64,000 nt of DNA. It comes from an uncultured Roseobacter sp. (lineage in GTDB: Bacteria; Pseudomonadota; Alphaproteobacteria; Rhodobacterales; Rhodobacteraceae). The translations under genes were made by a program, and so were the position numbers. Of this stretch, positions 52,554 to 61,437 are shown piece by piece. Position 1 is the first letter of the stretch. The number at the start of each line of letters is the position of its first letter. The stretch lies in contig NZ_CANLKW010000003.1 in the NCBI RefSeq assembly GCF_947491795.1, positions 124,001 through 188,000 of the forward strand. Direction: 5' to 3'. A model generated the notes under the pieces. It did not search any database, was not told where the DNA came from, and saw only the letters and a program-made list of their open reading frames with translations.

Positions 52554-53315
52554 GTGCGTATCCAGACGAAATCAGGGTTGTGTCCGGAATGCGACCGATC
52601 TCAAAACTGCCCTCATCTCAGGCTGCCGTCATGTCGGCGATAAGGTCTGCGTTCCGGCCGGGCATCTGTGCGACTTCAACCACAATGGCGGCGCATGCTA
52701 ACTTCTCAGGCAAGGCGACCATCACGCGTCGCAACCGAAATTCTGTCAGGGCCGGGCGCGCGGTGATTTGGCGAATGCTGCTGGCAGAAACATTGCCGGC
52801 TTGCGCTGAGCCAAAAAACCAGTGTTCGTCCGCCGCGAATACGCCGACAAGATGGCGCATACATTCTGGAGCATTCGGACAGAGTACGCCTTTACGAAGC
52901 GCTGCACGCGGTGCTCCGCAGATATGCAAATGGGACAGCCGCAGCCTGTCTGCCTGCTGATTAAGCACGCTGGCTTCCTTCAGAATGTCACGCGCATTCC
53001 GTGCCGCCTGAGCGTCCGACAGTGACGAGGGTAAATTCGCACATCAGTTGGCGATATTGTCCTGGCCCGGGCAAGATGATGCCACTGGGAACAAGAGTAT
53101 CCTTGTTGCGCACAAAACATTCCATGAAGCAGTCTTCTTCGGTGAAGTGCGCCCCCTGAGTGAAAAACGGGCTGCATCTGCGTCCCGGACCGGGGCAATT
53201 TCGGTCTGCAGAGGCGATCGTGCATATGCGCAGGGTTCAAACCCAATCGACAAGCCGAATTTTCGCTATTCCCCTCTTGCACGATGCGCGCAAACTGACT
53301 AAACGACCGCCGAGT
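52554..53315. other. Stretch without a firmly supported gene; one minus-strand candidate ORF
   Basis: About 760 bases between the Gfo/Idh gene and the tRNA. One minus-strand frame, 52618-52968, starts at GTG with AAGGAAG about seven bases upstream and encodes 116 residues. The open frame continues upstream without an ATG as an Ala/Arg/Leu-rich helix resembling the end of a longer protein. I recognise no family. It may be the 3' remnant of a decayed gene. The rest shows no coding signal. Confidence 0.4.
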
Positions 53316-53391
53316 GCCCCTATAGCTCAGCTGGTAGAGCAATTGATTTGTAATCAATAGGTCCGCGGTTCGAGTCCGTGTGGGGGCACCA
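53316..53391 (+). tRNA. tRNA-Thr (anticodon TGT)
   Basis: A complete cloverleaf of 76 bases including an encoded CCA. The acceptor GCCCCTA pairs with TGGGGGC, the D arm reads GCTC-AGCTGGTA-GAGC, the anticodon stem ATTGA/TCAAT encloses the loop TTTGTAA with anticodon TGT at its centre, and the T arm contains GGTTCGAGTCC. It reads ACA codons. Confidence 0.97.
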
Positions 53392-53945
53392 TTTATCCCT
53401 TTAAAACAATTGTTTTAATGGCAATTCTTTGAGATGCGCCCGGTTTTCACCCATTCCTCGGCTTCTTTCTGCCTGCACAGATGCTGACCTTAGAGCGATT
53501 TGGTATTGCCGGGAATCTTTCCCTGACTTTGACCAAACGGCTGCAGCCTTTGGCCGGAAATTACTGACCGCACCCTTTGGTGGGCACTGTCCGCGTCCTG
53601 TGGCACGGGTATCGATGTGGATGGTGAGACCCTTGCTTTACATGGGCTGTGTGGACGGATACCGGGCACGAAAGCGTCTTCACGACAATAAGTGCGTATT
53701 GCCCCGTTAGCACGGAACGAAAAGGCGAACTCATCAAAGCACACAAATTCCCGGTCCAGGCGCTGAAACTTCGAACAGTACTTTCGCGACGGCAACTTCT
53801 GGCCCATGGCTGCTGCTGTTGGACAAGGCCTTTGGATGCTGCGAATGCAGCCCGCATTGCGGTCATTCGCTGCAAGCGCGAACTCCGGGCTTCTTCAAAC
53901 TTACGAACCGCGGGACGAAGCCGTCGTTCGCAAGCATCTTGTTTG
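53392..53945. other. Non-coding stretch downstream of tRNA-Thr
   Basis: About 550 bases with no gene I can support. The first part (TTAAAACAATTGTTTTAA, 53401-53418) is an AT-rich palindrome just after the tRNA and may act as a terminator or binding site. The rest has short open frames on both strands with mixed composition, suggesting decayed DNA. I saw no integrase remnant. Confidence 0.45.
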
Positions 53946-55247
53946 TCAGCAGTCAAGCGTCGTGTCACGCTCCCATTGAGTAAGATGCTGGCAAAATTGC
54001 GTCCACTCCCGCATGCGCAATTTCAGATAGGCAAGCGAAAACTCCGAACCCAAGGCTGCCGTCAGATATTTGTCTTTCTCAAAAATACGCAACGCATCGA
54101 GCATGTTCAGTGGCAAATTCTTCGCGCTGCGAACTTTGTGCCCTTCAGAGTACATGTCGATGTCGAGCCGTTTGCCAGGGTCGAGCTGCCTTTCGAGACC
54201 ATCAAGGCCCGCAGCTAACAGCACAGCTTGAAGCAGATAAGGGTTTGCCGCGCCATCGGCGAGACGCAGTTCCAAGCGTCCGCCATCAGGGATGCGTACC
54301 ATATGGGTTCGGTTGTTACCCCCGTAAGTCACAGATTGAGGAGACCAGGTCGAACCCGAAAGGGTCGCTGGTGCATTGATACGCTTATAGCTGTTCACTG
54401 TGGGATTGGTGATCGCGCAAATAGCTTGCCCATGTGCCATTAATCCGCCCAAAAAGTGGTAGGCCACTGCGGACAGGCCCATCTCGTCTTCACCATCAAA
54501 CACACAGGTTTGCCCATCGGCGGTCCAAAGCGAATGGTGCACGTGGCAGCCGTTGCCAGTCAGGTGAGAAAAGGGTTTGGGCATGAAAGTCGCACGGAAA
54601 CCATGTTTCTCCGCGATTTCTTTAACCATAAACTTAAAAAATGCGTGCCGGTCGGCGGTTTCAAGGCATGGACCGAAGTCCCAATTGATCTCGAACTGGC
54701 CGTTCGCGTCTTCGTGGTCGTTTTGGTAGGGTTTCCAACCCAACTGGATCATCGACGAGCAAATCTCTGCAATAACATCGTACCGGCGCATGAGTGCTGA
54801 CTGATCATAACAGGGCTTTTCTTGGGAGTCGCGATTATCGGAGATATCAGTCCCATCTGCATCGATCAGATGGAATTCTGGTTCCACACCTGATTTCAGC
54901 ATGAACCCCTGATCCATAGTTTTCTTAACAAGAGACTTCAGGACGTTTCGGGGCGCCTGAGCAACGGGTTGACCGTTCATCCAGGGATCACCTGCAACCC
55001 ATGCAAGTTCCGGTTTCCACGGCAATTGAATTGCGCTTTCGGCGTCAGGCATCACCAGCATGTCCGGATCGGCGGGCGTCATGTCGAGCCAGGCCGCAAA
55101 GCCTGCAAACCCCGCGCCACCCTCCTGCGCACCGGCGATTGCTTCAGCCGGGACAAGTTTGGCGCGTTGTACGCCAAATAGGTCAGTAAAGTTGCACAGG
55201 AAGAACCTGACGCCTCTATCGGCGGCCCATTGGGCGAGATCGGTCAT
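53946..55247 (-). CDS. GmaS/GlnT-type glutamine synthetase-family ligase
   Basis: A 433-residue ligase of the glutamine synthetase superfamily. It shows the N-terminal FFLCNFTDLFGVQRAK, the metal/glutamate motif SGVEPEFHL, the ammonia/glutamate site GNGCHVHHSLW, NPTVNSYKRI and RLELRLADGAANPYL. The start at 55245-55247 has an AGGGAGA site and overlaps the upstream stop by 4 bases. Placement directly after the three glutamate-synthase-like genes is the layout of gamma-glutamylmethylamide synthetase (GmaS) in the N-methylglutamate pathway. GmaS condenses glutamate and methylamine with ATP. The older name for such proteins is GlnT. Sequence alone does not separate methylamine from another amine substrate. 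Confidence 0.85.
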   Translation of the reverse strand: MTDLAQWAADRGVRFFLCNFTDLFGVQRAKLVPAEAIAGAQEGGAGFAGFAAWLDMTPADPDMLVMPDAESAIQLPWKPELAWVAGDPWMNGQPVAQAPRNVLKSLVKKTMDQGFMLKSGVEPEFHLIDADGTDISDNRDSQEKPCYDQSALMRRYDVIAEICSSMIQLGWKPYQNDHEDANGQFEINWDFGPCLETADRHAFFKFMVKEIAEKHGFRATFMPKPFSHLTGNGCHVHHSLWTADGQTCVFDGEDEMGLSAVAYHFLGGLMAHGQAICAITNPTVNSYKRINAPATLSGSTWSPQSVTYGGNNRTHMVRIPDGGRLELRLADGAANPYLLQAVLLAAGLDGLERQLDPGKRLDIDMYSEGHKVRSAKNLPLNMLDALRIFEKDKYLTAALGSEFSLAYLKLRMREWTQFCQHLTQWERDTTLDC

Positions 55248-56575
55248 AAGCAGTCTCCCTTTTGTCCGGGTATCCATTCAGTGCCTGCAAGAGGTACGCC
55301 CGCCATTGCGGCGGCTTCGATTGTAAGCGCGCAGAGGTCTTCCGGCTCGAGGTTCAGAACGTGGCTTTTGCCATTGGCCCTTGCGATGGTCTGGGCTTCC
55401 AGGGTCATGACTTTCAAGTAGTTGGATAGTCTGCGCCCTGCCGCAATGGGGTCAAGTCGGGCAGCCAGATTCGGATCCTGGGTAGTGATGCCCGCCGGGT
55501 CGTTTCCTTCGTGCCAATCATCGTAGGCACCGGCAGTGGTGCCGAGTTTGCGGTATTCGTCCTCAAGTGCAGGGTCGTTGTCACCCATGGCGATCAGAGC
55601 AGCGCTGCCGATGGACACTGCATCGGCCCCCAGTGCGAGCGCCTTGGCAACATCCGCTCCCGTTCGCACACCACCCGAAATTACAAGCTGTACCTTGCGA
55701 TGCATGTCGAGATCCTGAAGCGCCTGCACAGCGGGTCGGATACAGGCAAGCGTCGGCTGGCCCACATGTTCGATGAACACATCCTGCGTCGCTGCCGTCC
55801 CGCCCTGCATTCCGTCAAGCACAACGACATCAGCGCCAGCTTTCACGGATAGGGTGGTATCAAAATAAGGGCGCGCTCCGCCGACTTTGACAAAGATCGG
55901 GACTTTCCAACCAGTAATTTCGCGAAGTTCGAGTATTTTGATCTCGAGATCGTCCGGGCCGGTCCAATCCGGGTGGCGACAGGCAGACCGCTGGTCAATC
56001 CCCGGGGGCAGATTGCGCATTTCGGCCACCCGGTCGTTGATCTTTTGACCAAGTAGCATCCCACCACCGCCTGGTTTGGCCCCTTGTCCGACAACAATCT
56101 CAATTGCGTCGGCTTTGCGCAGATCGTCAGGGTTCATCCCATAACGAGAAGGTAGATATTGGTAGATCAGCTTATTCGAATGACCGCGTTCCTCAGGCGT
56201 CATGCCACCGTCTCCGGTGGTCGTGGAAGTGCCCGCGGCCGACGCGCCACGCCCCAGCGCCTCTTTCGCCTGGCCGGACAGCGCACCAAAACTCATTCCC
56301 GCAATCGTGATGGGAATGTCGAGTTCAAGAGGTTTTTCGGCAAAACGCGTTCCCAGAGTAACCTGAGTGCCGCACGCCTCGCGATATCCTTCCAAAGGAT
56401 AGCGAGACATGGACGCGCCCAAAAAGAGCAAATCATCAAAATGCGGAACACGCCGTTTCGACCCGCCACCGCGAATGTCGTAAATTCCGGTGGCGGCTGC
56501 ACGCCGGATGTACGACGTCGTACGGTCGTCAAAGGTCCAAGGCTTTACGGGGTGCGTCTTGGGCGTTTGATCCAT
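55244..56575 (-). CDS. FMN-binding glutamate synthase-like subunit (MgsC / GlxD type)
   Basis: A 443-residue protein equal to the FMN-binding glutamate synthase domain (TIM barrel): PITIAGMSFGALSGQAKEALGRG, VVGQGAKPGGGGMLLGQKI, PIFVKVGGARPYFDTTLSVKAGADVVVLDGMQGGTAA, and ISGGVRTGADVAKALALGADAVSIGSAALIAMG. It is a stand-alone version of one GltB domain, as in three-subunit N-methylglutamate synthase. It transfers a methylamine- or ammonia-derived nitrogen onto 2-oxoglutarate or glutamate. The ATG overlaps the upstream TGA by one base. Confidence 0.88.
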   Translation of the reverse strand: MDQTPKTHPVKPWTFDDRTTSYIRRAAATGIYDIRGGGSKRRVPHFDDLLFLGASMSRYPLEGYREACGTQVTLGTRFAEKPLELDIPITIAGMSFGALSGQAKEALGRGASAAGTSTTTGDGGMTPEERGHSNKLIYQYLPSRYGMNPDDLRKADAIEIVVGQGAKPGGGGMLLGQKINDRVAEMRNLPPGIDQRSACRHPDWTGPDDLEIKILELREITGWKVPIFVKVGGARPYFDTTLSVKAGADVVVLDGMQGGTAATQDVFIEHVGQPTLACIRPAVQALQDLDMHRKVQLVISGGVRTGADVAKALALGADAVSIGSAALIAMGDNDPALEDEYRKLGTTAGAYDDWHEGNDPAGITTQDPNLAARLDPIAAGRRLSNYLKVMTLEAQTIARANGKSHVLNLEPEDLCALTIEAAAMAGVPLAGTEWIPGQKGDCL

Positions 56576-57258
56576 CAATAGGCTCCCGCGTTGTCGATAT
56601 CAAAATTGTAGAGCTGTCTGGCAGAACCGTAGCGGCGAAACGTGGAAGGGTCGGCATCGCATTCGGCGGCGCTTAAAAGTTCCGACAGCTTCGCGATATG
56701 CTCGGGACGCATCTCCTTTTCGATGCAGTCTGCACCCAGGGAGGCGACCGAACCGCGTACAAAAACCTGCGCTTCGTAGATGCTGTCGCCCAGAGCGTCG
56801 CCTGCGTCACCGCACACGACCAGGGATCCGGATTGTGCCATGAACGCACTCATGTGGCCGATGTTGCCGTGGACAACGATATTGATCCCCTTCATGGATA
56901 TCCCGCACCGGCTGGAGGCGTTTCCCTTGATCACCAGCAGGCCACCGTGGCCCGTCGCGCCAGCGTATTGGCTGGCGTTGCCCTCGACCACGACTTTGCC
57001 TGACATCATGTTTTCACAAACGCCCGGACCGACCGAGCCTGCCACGCGGATTGTTGCGTGCTTGTTCATCCCTCCACAGTAGTAACCGGTGGCACCTTTC
57101 ACTTTTACGTCGATTTCAGCGTCGAGGCCGCAGGCAATAGCATGCGCTCCTTTCGGATTAAGAATCTCCCATTCAGTATGGTTTGTTTGGGCATCCTGCG
57201 CCTGCAACATGGCATTCACCTCGCGGAGGGAGTGGGTCTCAAGGTCCAATTGCTGCAT
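56575..57258 (-). CDS. GltB C-terminal GXGXG-domain subunit (MgsB / GlxC type)
   Basis: A 227-residue beta-helix protein equal to the C-terminal domain of glutamate synthase, with repeated GG-x-V-x-G motifs (TGYYCGGMNKHATIRVAGSVGPGVCENMMSGKVVVEGNASQYAGATGHGGLLVIKGNASSRCGISMKGI). It supports assembly and channel formation between the amidotransferase and FMN subunits. The ATG at 57256-57258 sits on the upstream stop. Confidence 0.88.
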   Translation of the reverse strand: MQQLDLETHSLREVNAMLQAQDAQTNHTEWEILNPKGAHAIACGLDAEIDVKVKGATGYYCGGMNKHATIRVAGSVGPGVCENMMSGKVVVEGNASQYAGATGHGGLLVIKGNASSRCGISMKGINIVVHGNIGHMSAFMAQSGSLVVCGDAGDALGDSIYEAQVFVRGSVASLGADCIEKEMRPEHIAKLSELLSAAECDADPSTFRRYGSARQLYNFDIDNAGAY

Positions 57259-58136
57259 CAATGGCTCCAGAAATAAACAGTGGCCGGCTCAGGTTCCCAC
57301 ACGTTGGCATGTGCAATTCCAGGCAGGTTTACCAAAGCGCGGTATTCCGACCCGAAGGCAACATATTGATCGGTCTCGGCCAGCACAGCCGGTTTGCAGG
57401 CAATTGGGTCTCGCAGAACGCCAAACCCGTTCTCGGTGCCCACGACGAAGGTGTAGAACCCATCAAGGTCGCTTAAGCCGGCCTCAAGCGCCTCGCCCAA
57501 GTCGTCACCCTGTTCCATGCGGTGCGTGAGGTACGCTGCGGCAACCTCAGTGTCGTTTTCAGTCTGAACCTGAGTGCCCTGACGCGCCAGCTTACGGCGC
57601 AAACGATTGTGGTTGGACAGCGATCCATTGTGCACAAGGCACTGATCAGCACCCGTTGAAAAAGGATGCGCCCCGAGGGTTGTTACTGCGCTTTCAGTGG
57701 CCATGCGCGTGTGCCCAATTCCGTGGCTGCCCGACAGATCAGGAATGTTAAAACGGTCAGCAACCGATTGCGGCAGGCCAACCTCCTTGTAGATTTCGAT
57801 CGCTTTTCCACGTGACATCACGCGCAACCCGGGATGCGCAACTTCAATTTGTGCCAGAACTTCTGCGATTTCGTCAGATGGAACGGTCAGGATGGCGTGG
57901 GTGTCAATCACCTCGATTTTGACGCCAAGGTCCTGATGGAGGTCAGCGAAATCGACGGCTGGGTTTGCCGATTGCACGGTTATTTTGAAACACCCTGAGG
58001 CCGTTTCTCTGTAGACCGCGATACCAGCACTATCCGGCCCTCGATCGGACATGGTGACCAGCATATCCGTCAGCAGTATACCCAACTGAGGCTGCAATTG
58101 CTTGTCTTTCAGAAATAAGCCAACGATTCCGCACAT
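57258..58136 (-). CDS. Class II glutamine amidotransferase subunit (MgsA / GlxB type)
   Basis: A 292-residue amidotransferase of the Ntn-hydrolase type. It begins MCGIVGLF, so Cys2 becomes the N-terminal nucleophile after Met removal. GSHGIGHTRMATESAVTTLGAHPFSTGADQCLVHNGSLSNHNRLRRKL and the downstream ENDTEVAAAYL are the class II core. It supplies ammonia by glutamine (or glutamylmethylamide) hydrolysis to the FMN subunit. It is first in the A-B-C-gmaS transcript and is preceded by two inverted repeats. Confidence 0.9.
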   Translation of the reverse strand: MCGIVGLFLKDKQLQPQLGILLTDMLVTMSDRGPDSAGIAVYRETASGCFKITVQSANPAVDFADLHQDLGVKIEVIDTHAILTVPSDEIAEVLAQIEVAHPGLRVMSRGKAIEIYKEVGLPQSVADRFNIPDLSGSHGIGHTRMATESAVTTLGAHPFSTGADQCLVHNGSLSNHNRLRRKLARQGTQVQTENDTEVAAAYLTHRMEQGDDLGEALEAGLSDLDGFYTFVVGTENGFGVLRDPIACKPAVLAETDQYVAFGSEYRALVNLPGIAHANVWEPEPATVYFWSH

Positions 58137-58156
58137 ATCCGCACCGCTTGATTTAT

Positions 58157-58225
58157 CCGAAGCCTAGCTTCGGCGCCGATACTGTCGAGCGAAAACCTAC
58201 CAAAGGGAATATTTTTTTCCTTTGG
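58157..58225 (-). promoter_or_regulatory. Two inverted repeats upstream of the mgsA-like gene
   Basis: CCGAAGC-CTA-GCTTCGG at 58157-58173 and CCAAAGG (58200-58206) with CCTTTGG (58219-58225). The second has an AT-rich centre. Both lie in the 107-base spacer between the XRE-cupin gene and mgsA, and could be operators for that regulator or a transcript attenuator. Confidence 0.55.
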
Positions 58226-58243
58226 GGAAATTTCTGACTACTA

Positions 58244-58867
58244 TCATTCCTGCGAGTAACAGATGATCGACAGGTACCGCGCTGGTAACTTGGTTAGTGT
58301 TTCCGGTCCGTGCGGTGCATCCGCGTCGAAGAACAAACTGTCACCCGGAGCGAGTTGGAAAAGCTCTGAGCCATGCCGGTAAGTCACGAAACCTTCAATC
58401 ATGAAAATAAATTCCATTCCGACATGCTGAAATGTTTTGAAGGTATCGGATTCCTCGCTGAGCGTGATGAGGTAAGGTTCAACCACGACAGAACTTGACT
58501 GGGCGCTGAGATGGCCCAGCATGGTATAATGGTGACCGGCACGCGTTCCTGCGCGCTCTGCTTCCGCTCCTTCGCCAGCTTTGACCTGCATGACCGGGCG
58601 GTGCTCTTCATAACCTTGGAAGAACGCCGTGAGCGGAACAGACAGGCTGCGCGACAAAAGCTGAAGCATAGACAATGATGGAGACACCTGGCCGTTCTCT
58701 ATTTTGGAAATCATCCCTTCGCTCACATCTACATCGAGCGCAAACTGAGCGATCGTCCATCCACGTTGCTTTCGCAACAGGCGGACTTGACGGCCAATGG
58801 CCAACTCCAGCTCCTTTTCGCGGAACTGCGCTGTGTTGTGCGGGTCTTGCGACAATACTGTTTTCAT
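58244..58867 (-). CDS. XRE-HTH / cupin regulator
   Basis: A 207-residue regulator. About 25-80 is a Cro/CI-type HTH (QVRLLRKQRGWTIAQFALDVDVSEGMISKIENGQVSPSLSMLQLLSRSLSVPL), and about 125-205 is a small cupin (VGMEFIFMIEGFVTYRHGSELFQLAPGDSLFFDADAPHGPETL). This family is commonly linked to amine, amino acid and polyamine catabolism. It lies in the same direction directly upstream of the mgs genes, so it probably regulates them. Confidence 0.88.
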   Translation of the reverse strand: MKTVLSQDPHNTAQFREKELELAIGRQVRLLRKQRGWTIAQFALDVDVSEGMISKIENGQVSPSLSMLQLLSRSLSVPLTAFFQGYEEHRPVMQVKAGEGAEAERAGTRAGHHYTMLGHLSAQSSSVVVEPYLITLSEESDTFKTFQHVGMEFIFMIEGFVTYRHGSELFQLAPGDSLFFDADAPHGPETLTKLPARYLSIICYSQE

Positions 58868-59675
58868 GTCCCCTCTCTAAAGCCACGATTTCAATTTGTC
58901 AGCTTGACCAGAACTCGGGCAATGGAAGCAGCGGGTATCTAAGGCCTTGGAGAAAGTTCGGATTGTCCGTTGCTTGTTCTGCAGCTCAGTTCCCGTATGT
59001 CGTTTTTGAGAACTTTGTGGCCTGGAACAGGGCGGCTGATCGCGGCTTTTGTCATTCCCAATGCCATGCAGGCTGGGCTCTTTGCGGTTGTTTGCTACGT
59101 TTTGCTCCGACGTCTGCCTAGTGCATTTTCGCGATCGATAGATCGAACGCAGCATTTTCAGTTATCAGGTATTGCTGCCCCAGCAAGGACGGCCCAGAGC
59201 AGATGAGGTGGATGGCTCCTGCTCCAACGGCATGGAGGGCCAGTGGCAATTACCACCCAAACAGGCCGGATACACGACTGAACTGACGGACCATCGCAAA
59301 ACCACACAAACGCTTGCAATGCAGGAGCCATCCAAACACGACATTGAACGCCGGTCCCAGTCGCTTCGGTGCAGCTCGTCAAACTGGCCGTTCGCTGCGT
59401 GTGTTCCAGGCAACGAATTGCGGACATTTCGCCGACTGAACGAGGGTTCTCTCGGAGCTGAAACTCATAGGTCAAGCGCCGCTCGGTGTGGAGGTACCGG
59501 AGCATTCTGGCCGGATATCAGAGCAGCTTAGTCACCAGCACTTTGGCACTGTGTTTTCGCATTCAGTCAAAACGCCCCGGCATGCACAGGGCCTGCCGGG
59601 GCGCTTTTCTTTCGAATGCAACCAGCATCTGTATGAAAAGACGCCGGTCTGTCAGAGTTTACCGCTTGCTGGTTT
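58868..59675. other. Non-coding 0.8 kb stretch with a long-range inverted repeat
   Basis: No convincing gene. Codon composition is unlike the neighbours in every frame. A perfect 13-base inverted repeat (GGATGGCTCCTGC at 59210-59222, GCAGGAGCCATCC at 59321-59333) frames about 98 bases. This could be the trace of a small mobile element or a structured RNA. A terminator lies at 59573-59603. Confidence 0.5.
59573..59603 (-). terminator. Terminator after the flotillin gene (bidirectional)
   Basis: A perfect 10-base stem, CGCCCCGGCA (59573-59582) with TGCCGGGGCG (59594-59603). TTTT follows on both strands (CTTTTC at right, AAAA at left). Confidence 0.85.
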
Positions 59676-61397
59676 CTACTCAGCCGCTGTTGCGTTACCG
59701 GACGGCCTCGGTTGTTGTGAAGCGTCATTGTCACTTTCGACCAGGGCGGTATCATCATCCGGCCTGGTCAACTGGCCGGGTGCCGCTCCGAGACTGTTCG
59801 CCAGACCGGCAACACCGTCTTCCATGGATACTCCCAGATCTTCCCCCAGTTTTTTCAGCGCAGGCAACTGGACCGCCATACCCATGATCGAATCGAGCGC
59901 CTGGTTGATGGGTGCCTTGTCGCCACCACCGCCTGCGCCAGCAGAACCGGGCAGTGCATTCATGCCACCGATATGGTGGATTTTGATGGAGTCGATTTTC
60001 TCGGCTGGCTTGACCATCTGGGCAACCACCTCAGGCAACTTCTCAAGGCGTGCGAGAGCGATTTTCATATTCACGATCTCGTCCGTGATCGCATTTTCGG
60101 ATTCGACAATCGCCCGGCGGCCTTCGGCTTCGGCCAGCAGGTCGGCCTTTTTCGCGTCCGCTCGGATCGTCAGCGCATCCGCATCTGCGCGCGCTTCTTC
60201 ACGCAGCGCCTCTGCCCTGTCCTGTGCTGCATCTTTTTCGGCCTGAGCCGCCAGACGGATACGGGTTGCTTCTCGTTCCGCTTCACGCTCTGCTTCGATC
60301 AGCGCGATGCGTTTGGAGCGTTCCGCGGTTGCCACCGAACGGGCAGTTTCAATGCTTTCGGAGGCCTTGGTCGCTTCGGCACGTGCCTCGTCGGCAGAGG
60401 CGCGGGCGCGGCTTTCTTCTTCTGATTTGGTCGCGATGATGATCTGGCGTTCCTGATCGGCTACTTCCAGTTCGCGGTCACGGGTAATCTCCGCCTCGCG
60501 GATGGCACGTTCGCGCGCAATATCTGCACCACGGATAGCCTCTTCACGTTTGATACGGGCCTGTTCCTTCTCGCGCTCCGCATCCTCCTGCCGGCGGGCG
60601 ATCTCGGCTTCCTGCGCGGCTTCAAGGGTTGCGATTTCCTGGCGTTGCGCGATTGCGGCCTGCCGCTCATCCTGTTCGATTTTCAGCTTCAGACGTTCTG
60701 CTTCCATCGCGGCACGGCGCACGGACACATCTGCATCCGCATCAATCTCGGCGCGTTCTTTTTTGGATTTCGCGATAACTTCCGCCAGTTTACGCATACC
60801 GACTGCGTTAAAGGCGTTGTTTTCATCCAGTGCCTCAAATGGCGTCTGGTCCAGCGCCGTGAGTGATACAGATTCAAGTTCGAGACCGTTCTTAAGCAGG
60901 TCTTCGGAGACCGCATTCTGAACTTCCTGTACGAATTCCGCGCGGTTTTCATGCAGCTCGTCCATGGTCATCTGAGCCGCAACTGCGCGCAGACCGTCGA
61001 CAAGCTTGCCCTCGATCAGTTCCCGCAGCTGGTCGACGAAAAACGTCCTGTCGCCAAGTGTCTGCGCGGCGCGACCGATGCCTTCTTCGGTGGCATTTAC
61101 GGAGACGTAGAATTCGACGCCCACATCCACACGCATGCGGTCTTTGGTAATCAGCGCACCCTCGTGCGATCTCTGGACCTCCAGGCGGAGCGTTTTCATG
61201 TTCACCGGGCTGACTTCATGCAAAAGCGGCACAACAACGGTACCGCCGTCCATGATTACCTTTTTGCCACCAGCACCGGTTTTCACAAGGCTCACCTCGC
61301 GGGTCGCCCGGCGGTAAAGCCGGCCAAGCACAAGGCCCACAAAAACCAGAAATCCAATAATACTGGCAACAATTATGCCAAGTGTTGCGAGGTCCAT
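59676..61397 (-). CDS. Flotillin-family membrane scaffold protein (YqiK-like)
   Basis: A 573-residue protein with an N-terminal membrane hairpin (LGIIVASIIGFLVFVGLVLGRLY), an SPFH/PHB domain (about 30-190: RVDVGVEFYVSVNATEEGI...), a long Ala/Glu/Arg-rich coiled-coil region (about 215-450) typical of flotillins, and a Gly-rich tail. An AGGAGA site precedes the ATG. Flotillins organise membrane microdomains. Its pairing with the YqiJ-like gene just upstream matches the yqiJK arrangement of E. coli. Confidence 0.9.
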   Translation of the reverse strand: MDLATLGIIVASIIGFLVFVGLVLGRLYRRATREVSLVKTGAGGKKVIMDGGTVVVPLLHEVSPVNMKTLRLEVQRSHEGALITKDRMRVDVGVEFYVSVNATEEGIGRAAQTLGDRTFFVDQLRELIEGKLVDGLRAVAAQMTMDELHENRAEFVQEVQNAVSEDLLKNGLELESVSLTALDQTPFEALDENNAFNAVGMRKLAEVIAKSKKERAEIDADADVSVRRAAMEAERLKLKIEQDERQAAIAQRQEIATLEAAQEAEIARRQEDAEREKEQARIKREEAIRGADIARERAIREAEITRDRELEVADQERQIIIATKSEEESRARASADEARAEATKASESIETARSVATAERSKRIALIEAEREAEREATRIRLAAQAEKDAAQDRAEALREEARADADALTIRADAKKADLLAEAEGRRAIVESENAITDEIVNMKIALARLEKLPEVVAQMVKPAEKIDSIKIHHIGGMNALPGSAGAGGGGDKAPINQALDSIMGMAVQLPALKKLGEDLGVSMEDGVAGLANSLGAAPGQLTRPDDDTALVESDNDASQQPRPSGNATAAE

Positions 61398-61437
61398 ATT
61401 CGTCTCCTTTATTCGTTTCGACAGTATTTTTCAGAAT

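Noticed and set aside
53316..53391. Attachment site duplication of the tRNA-Thr 3' end
   Set aside because: I looked for a second copy of the T-arm and acceptor sequence through to about 59.7 kb and saw none.
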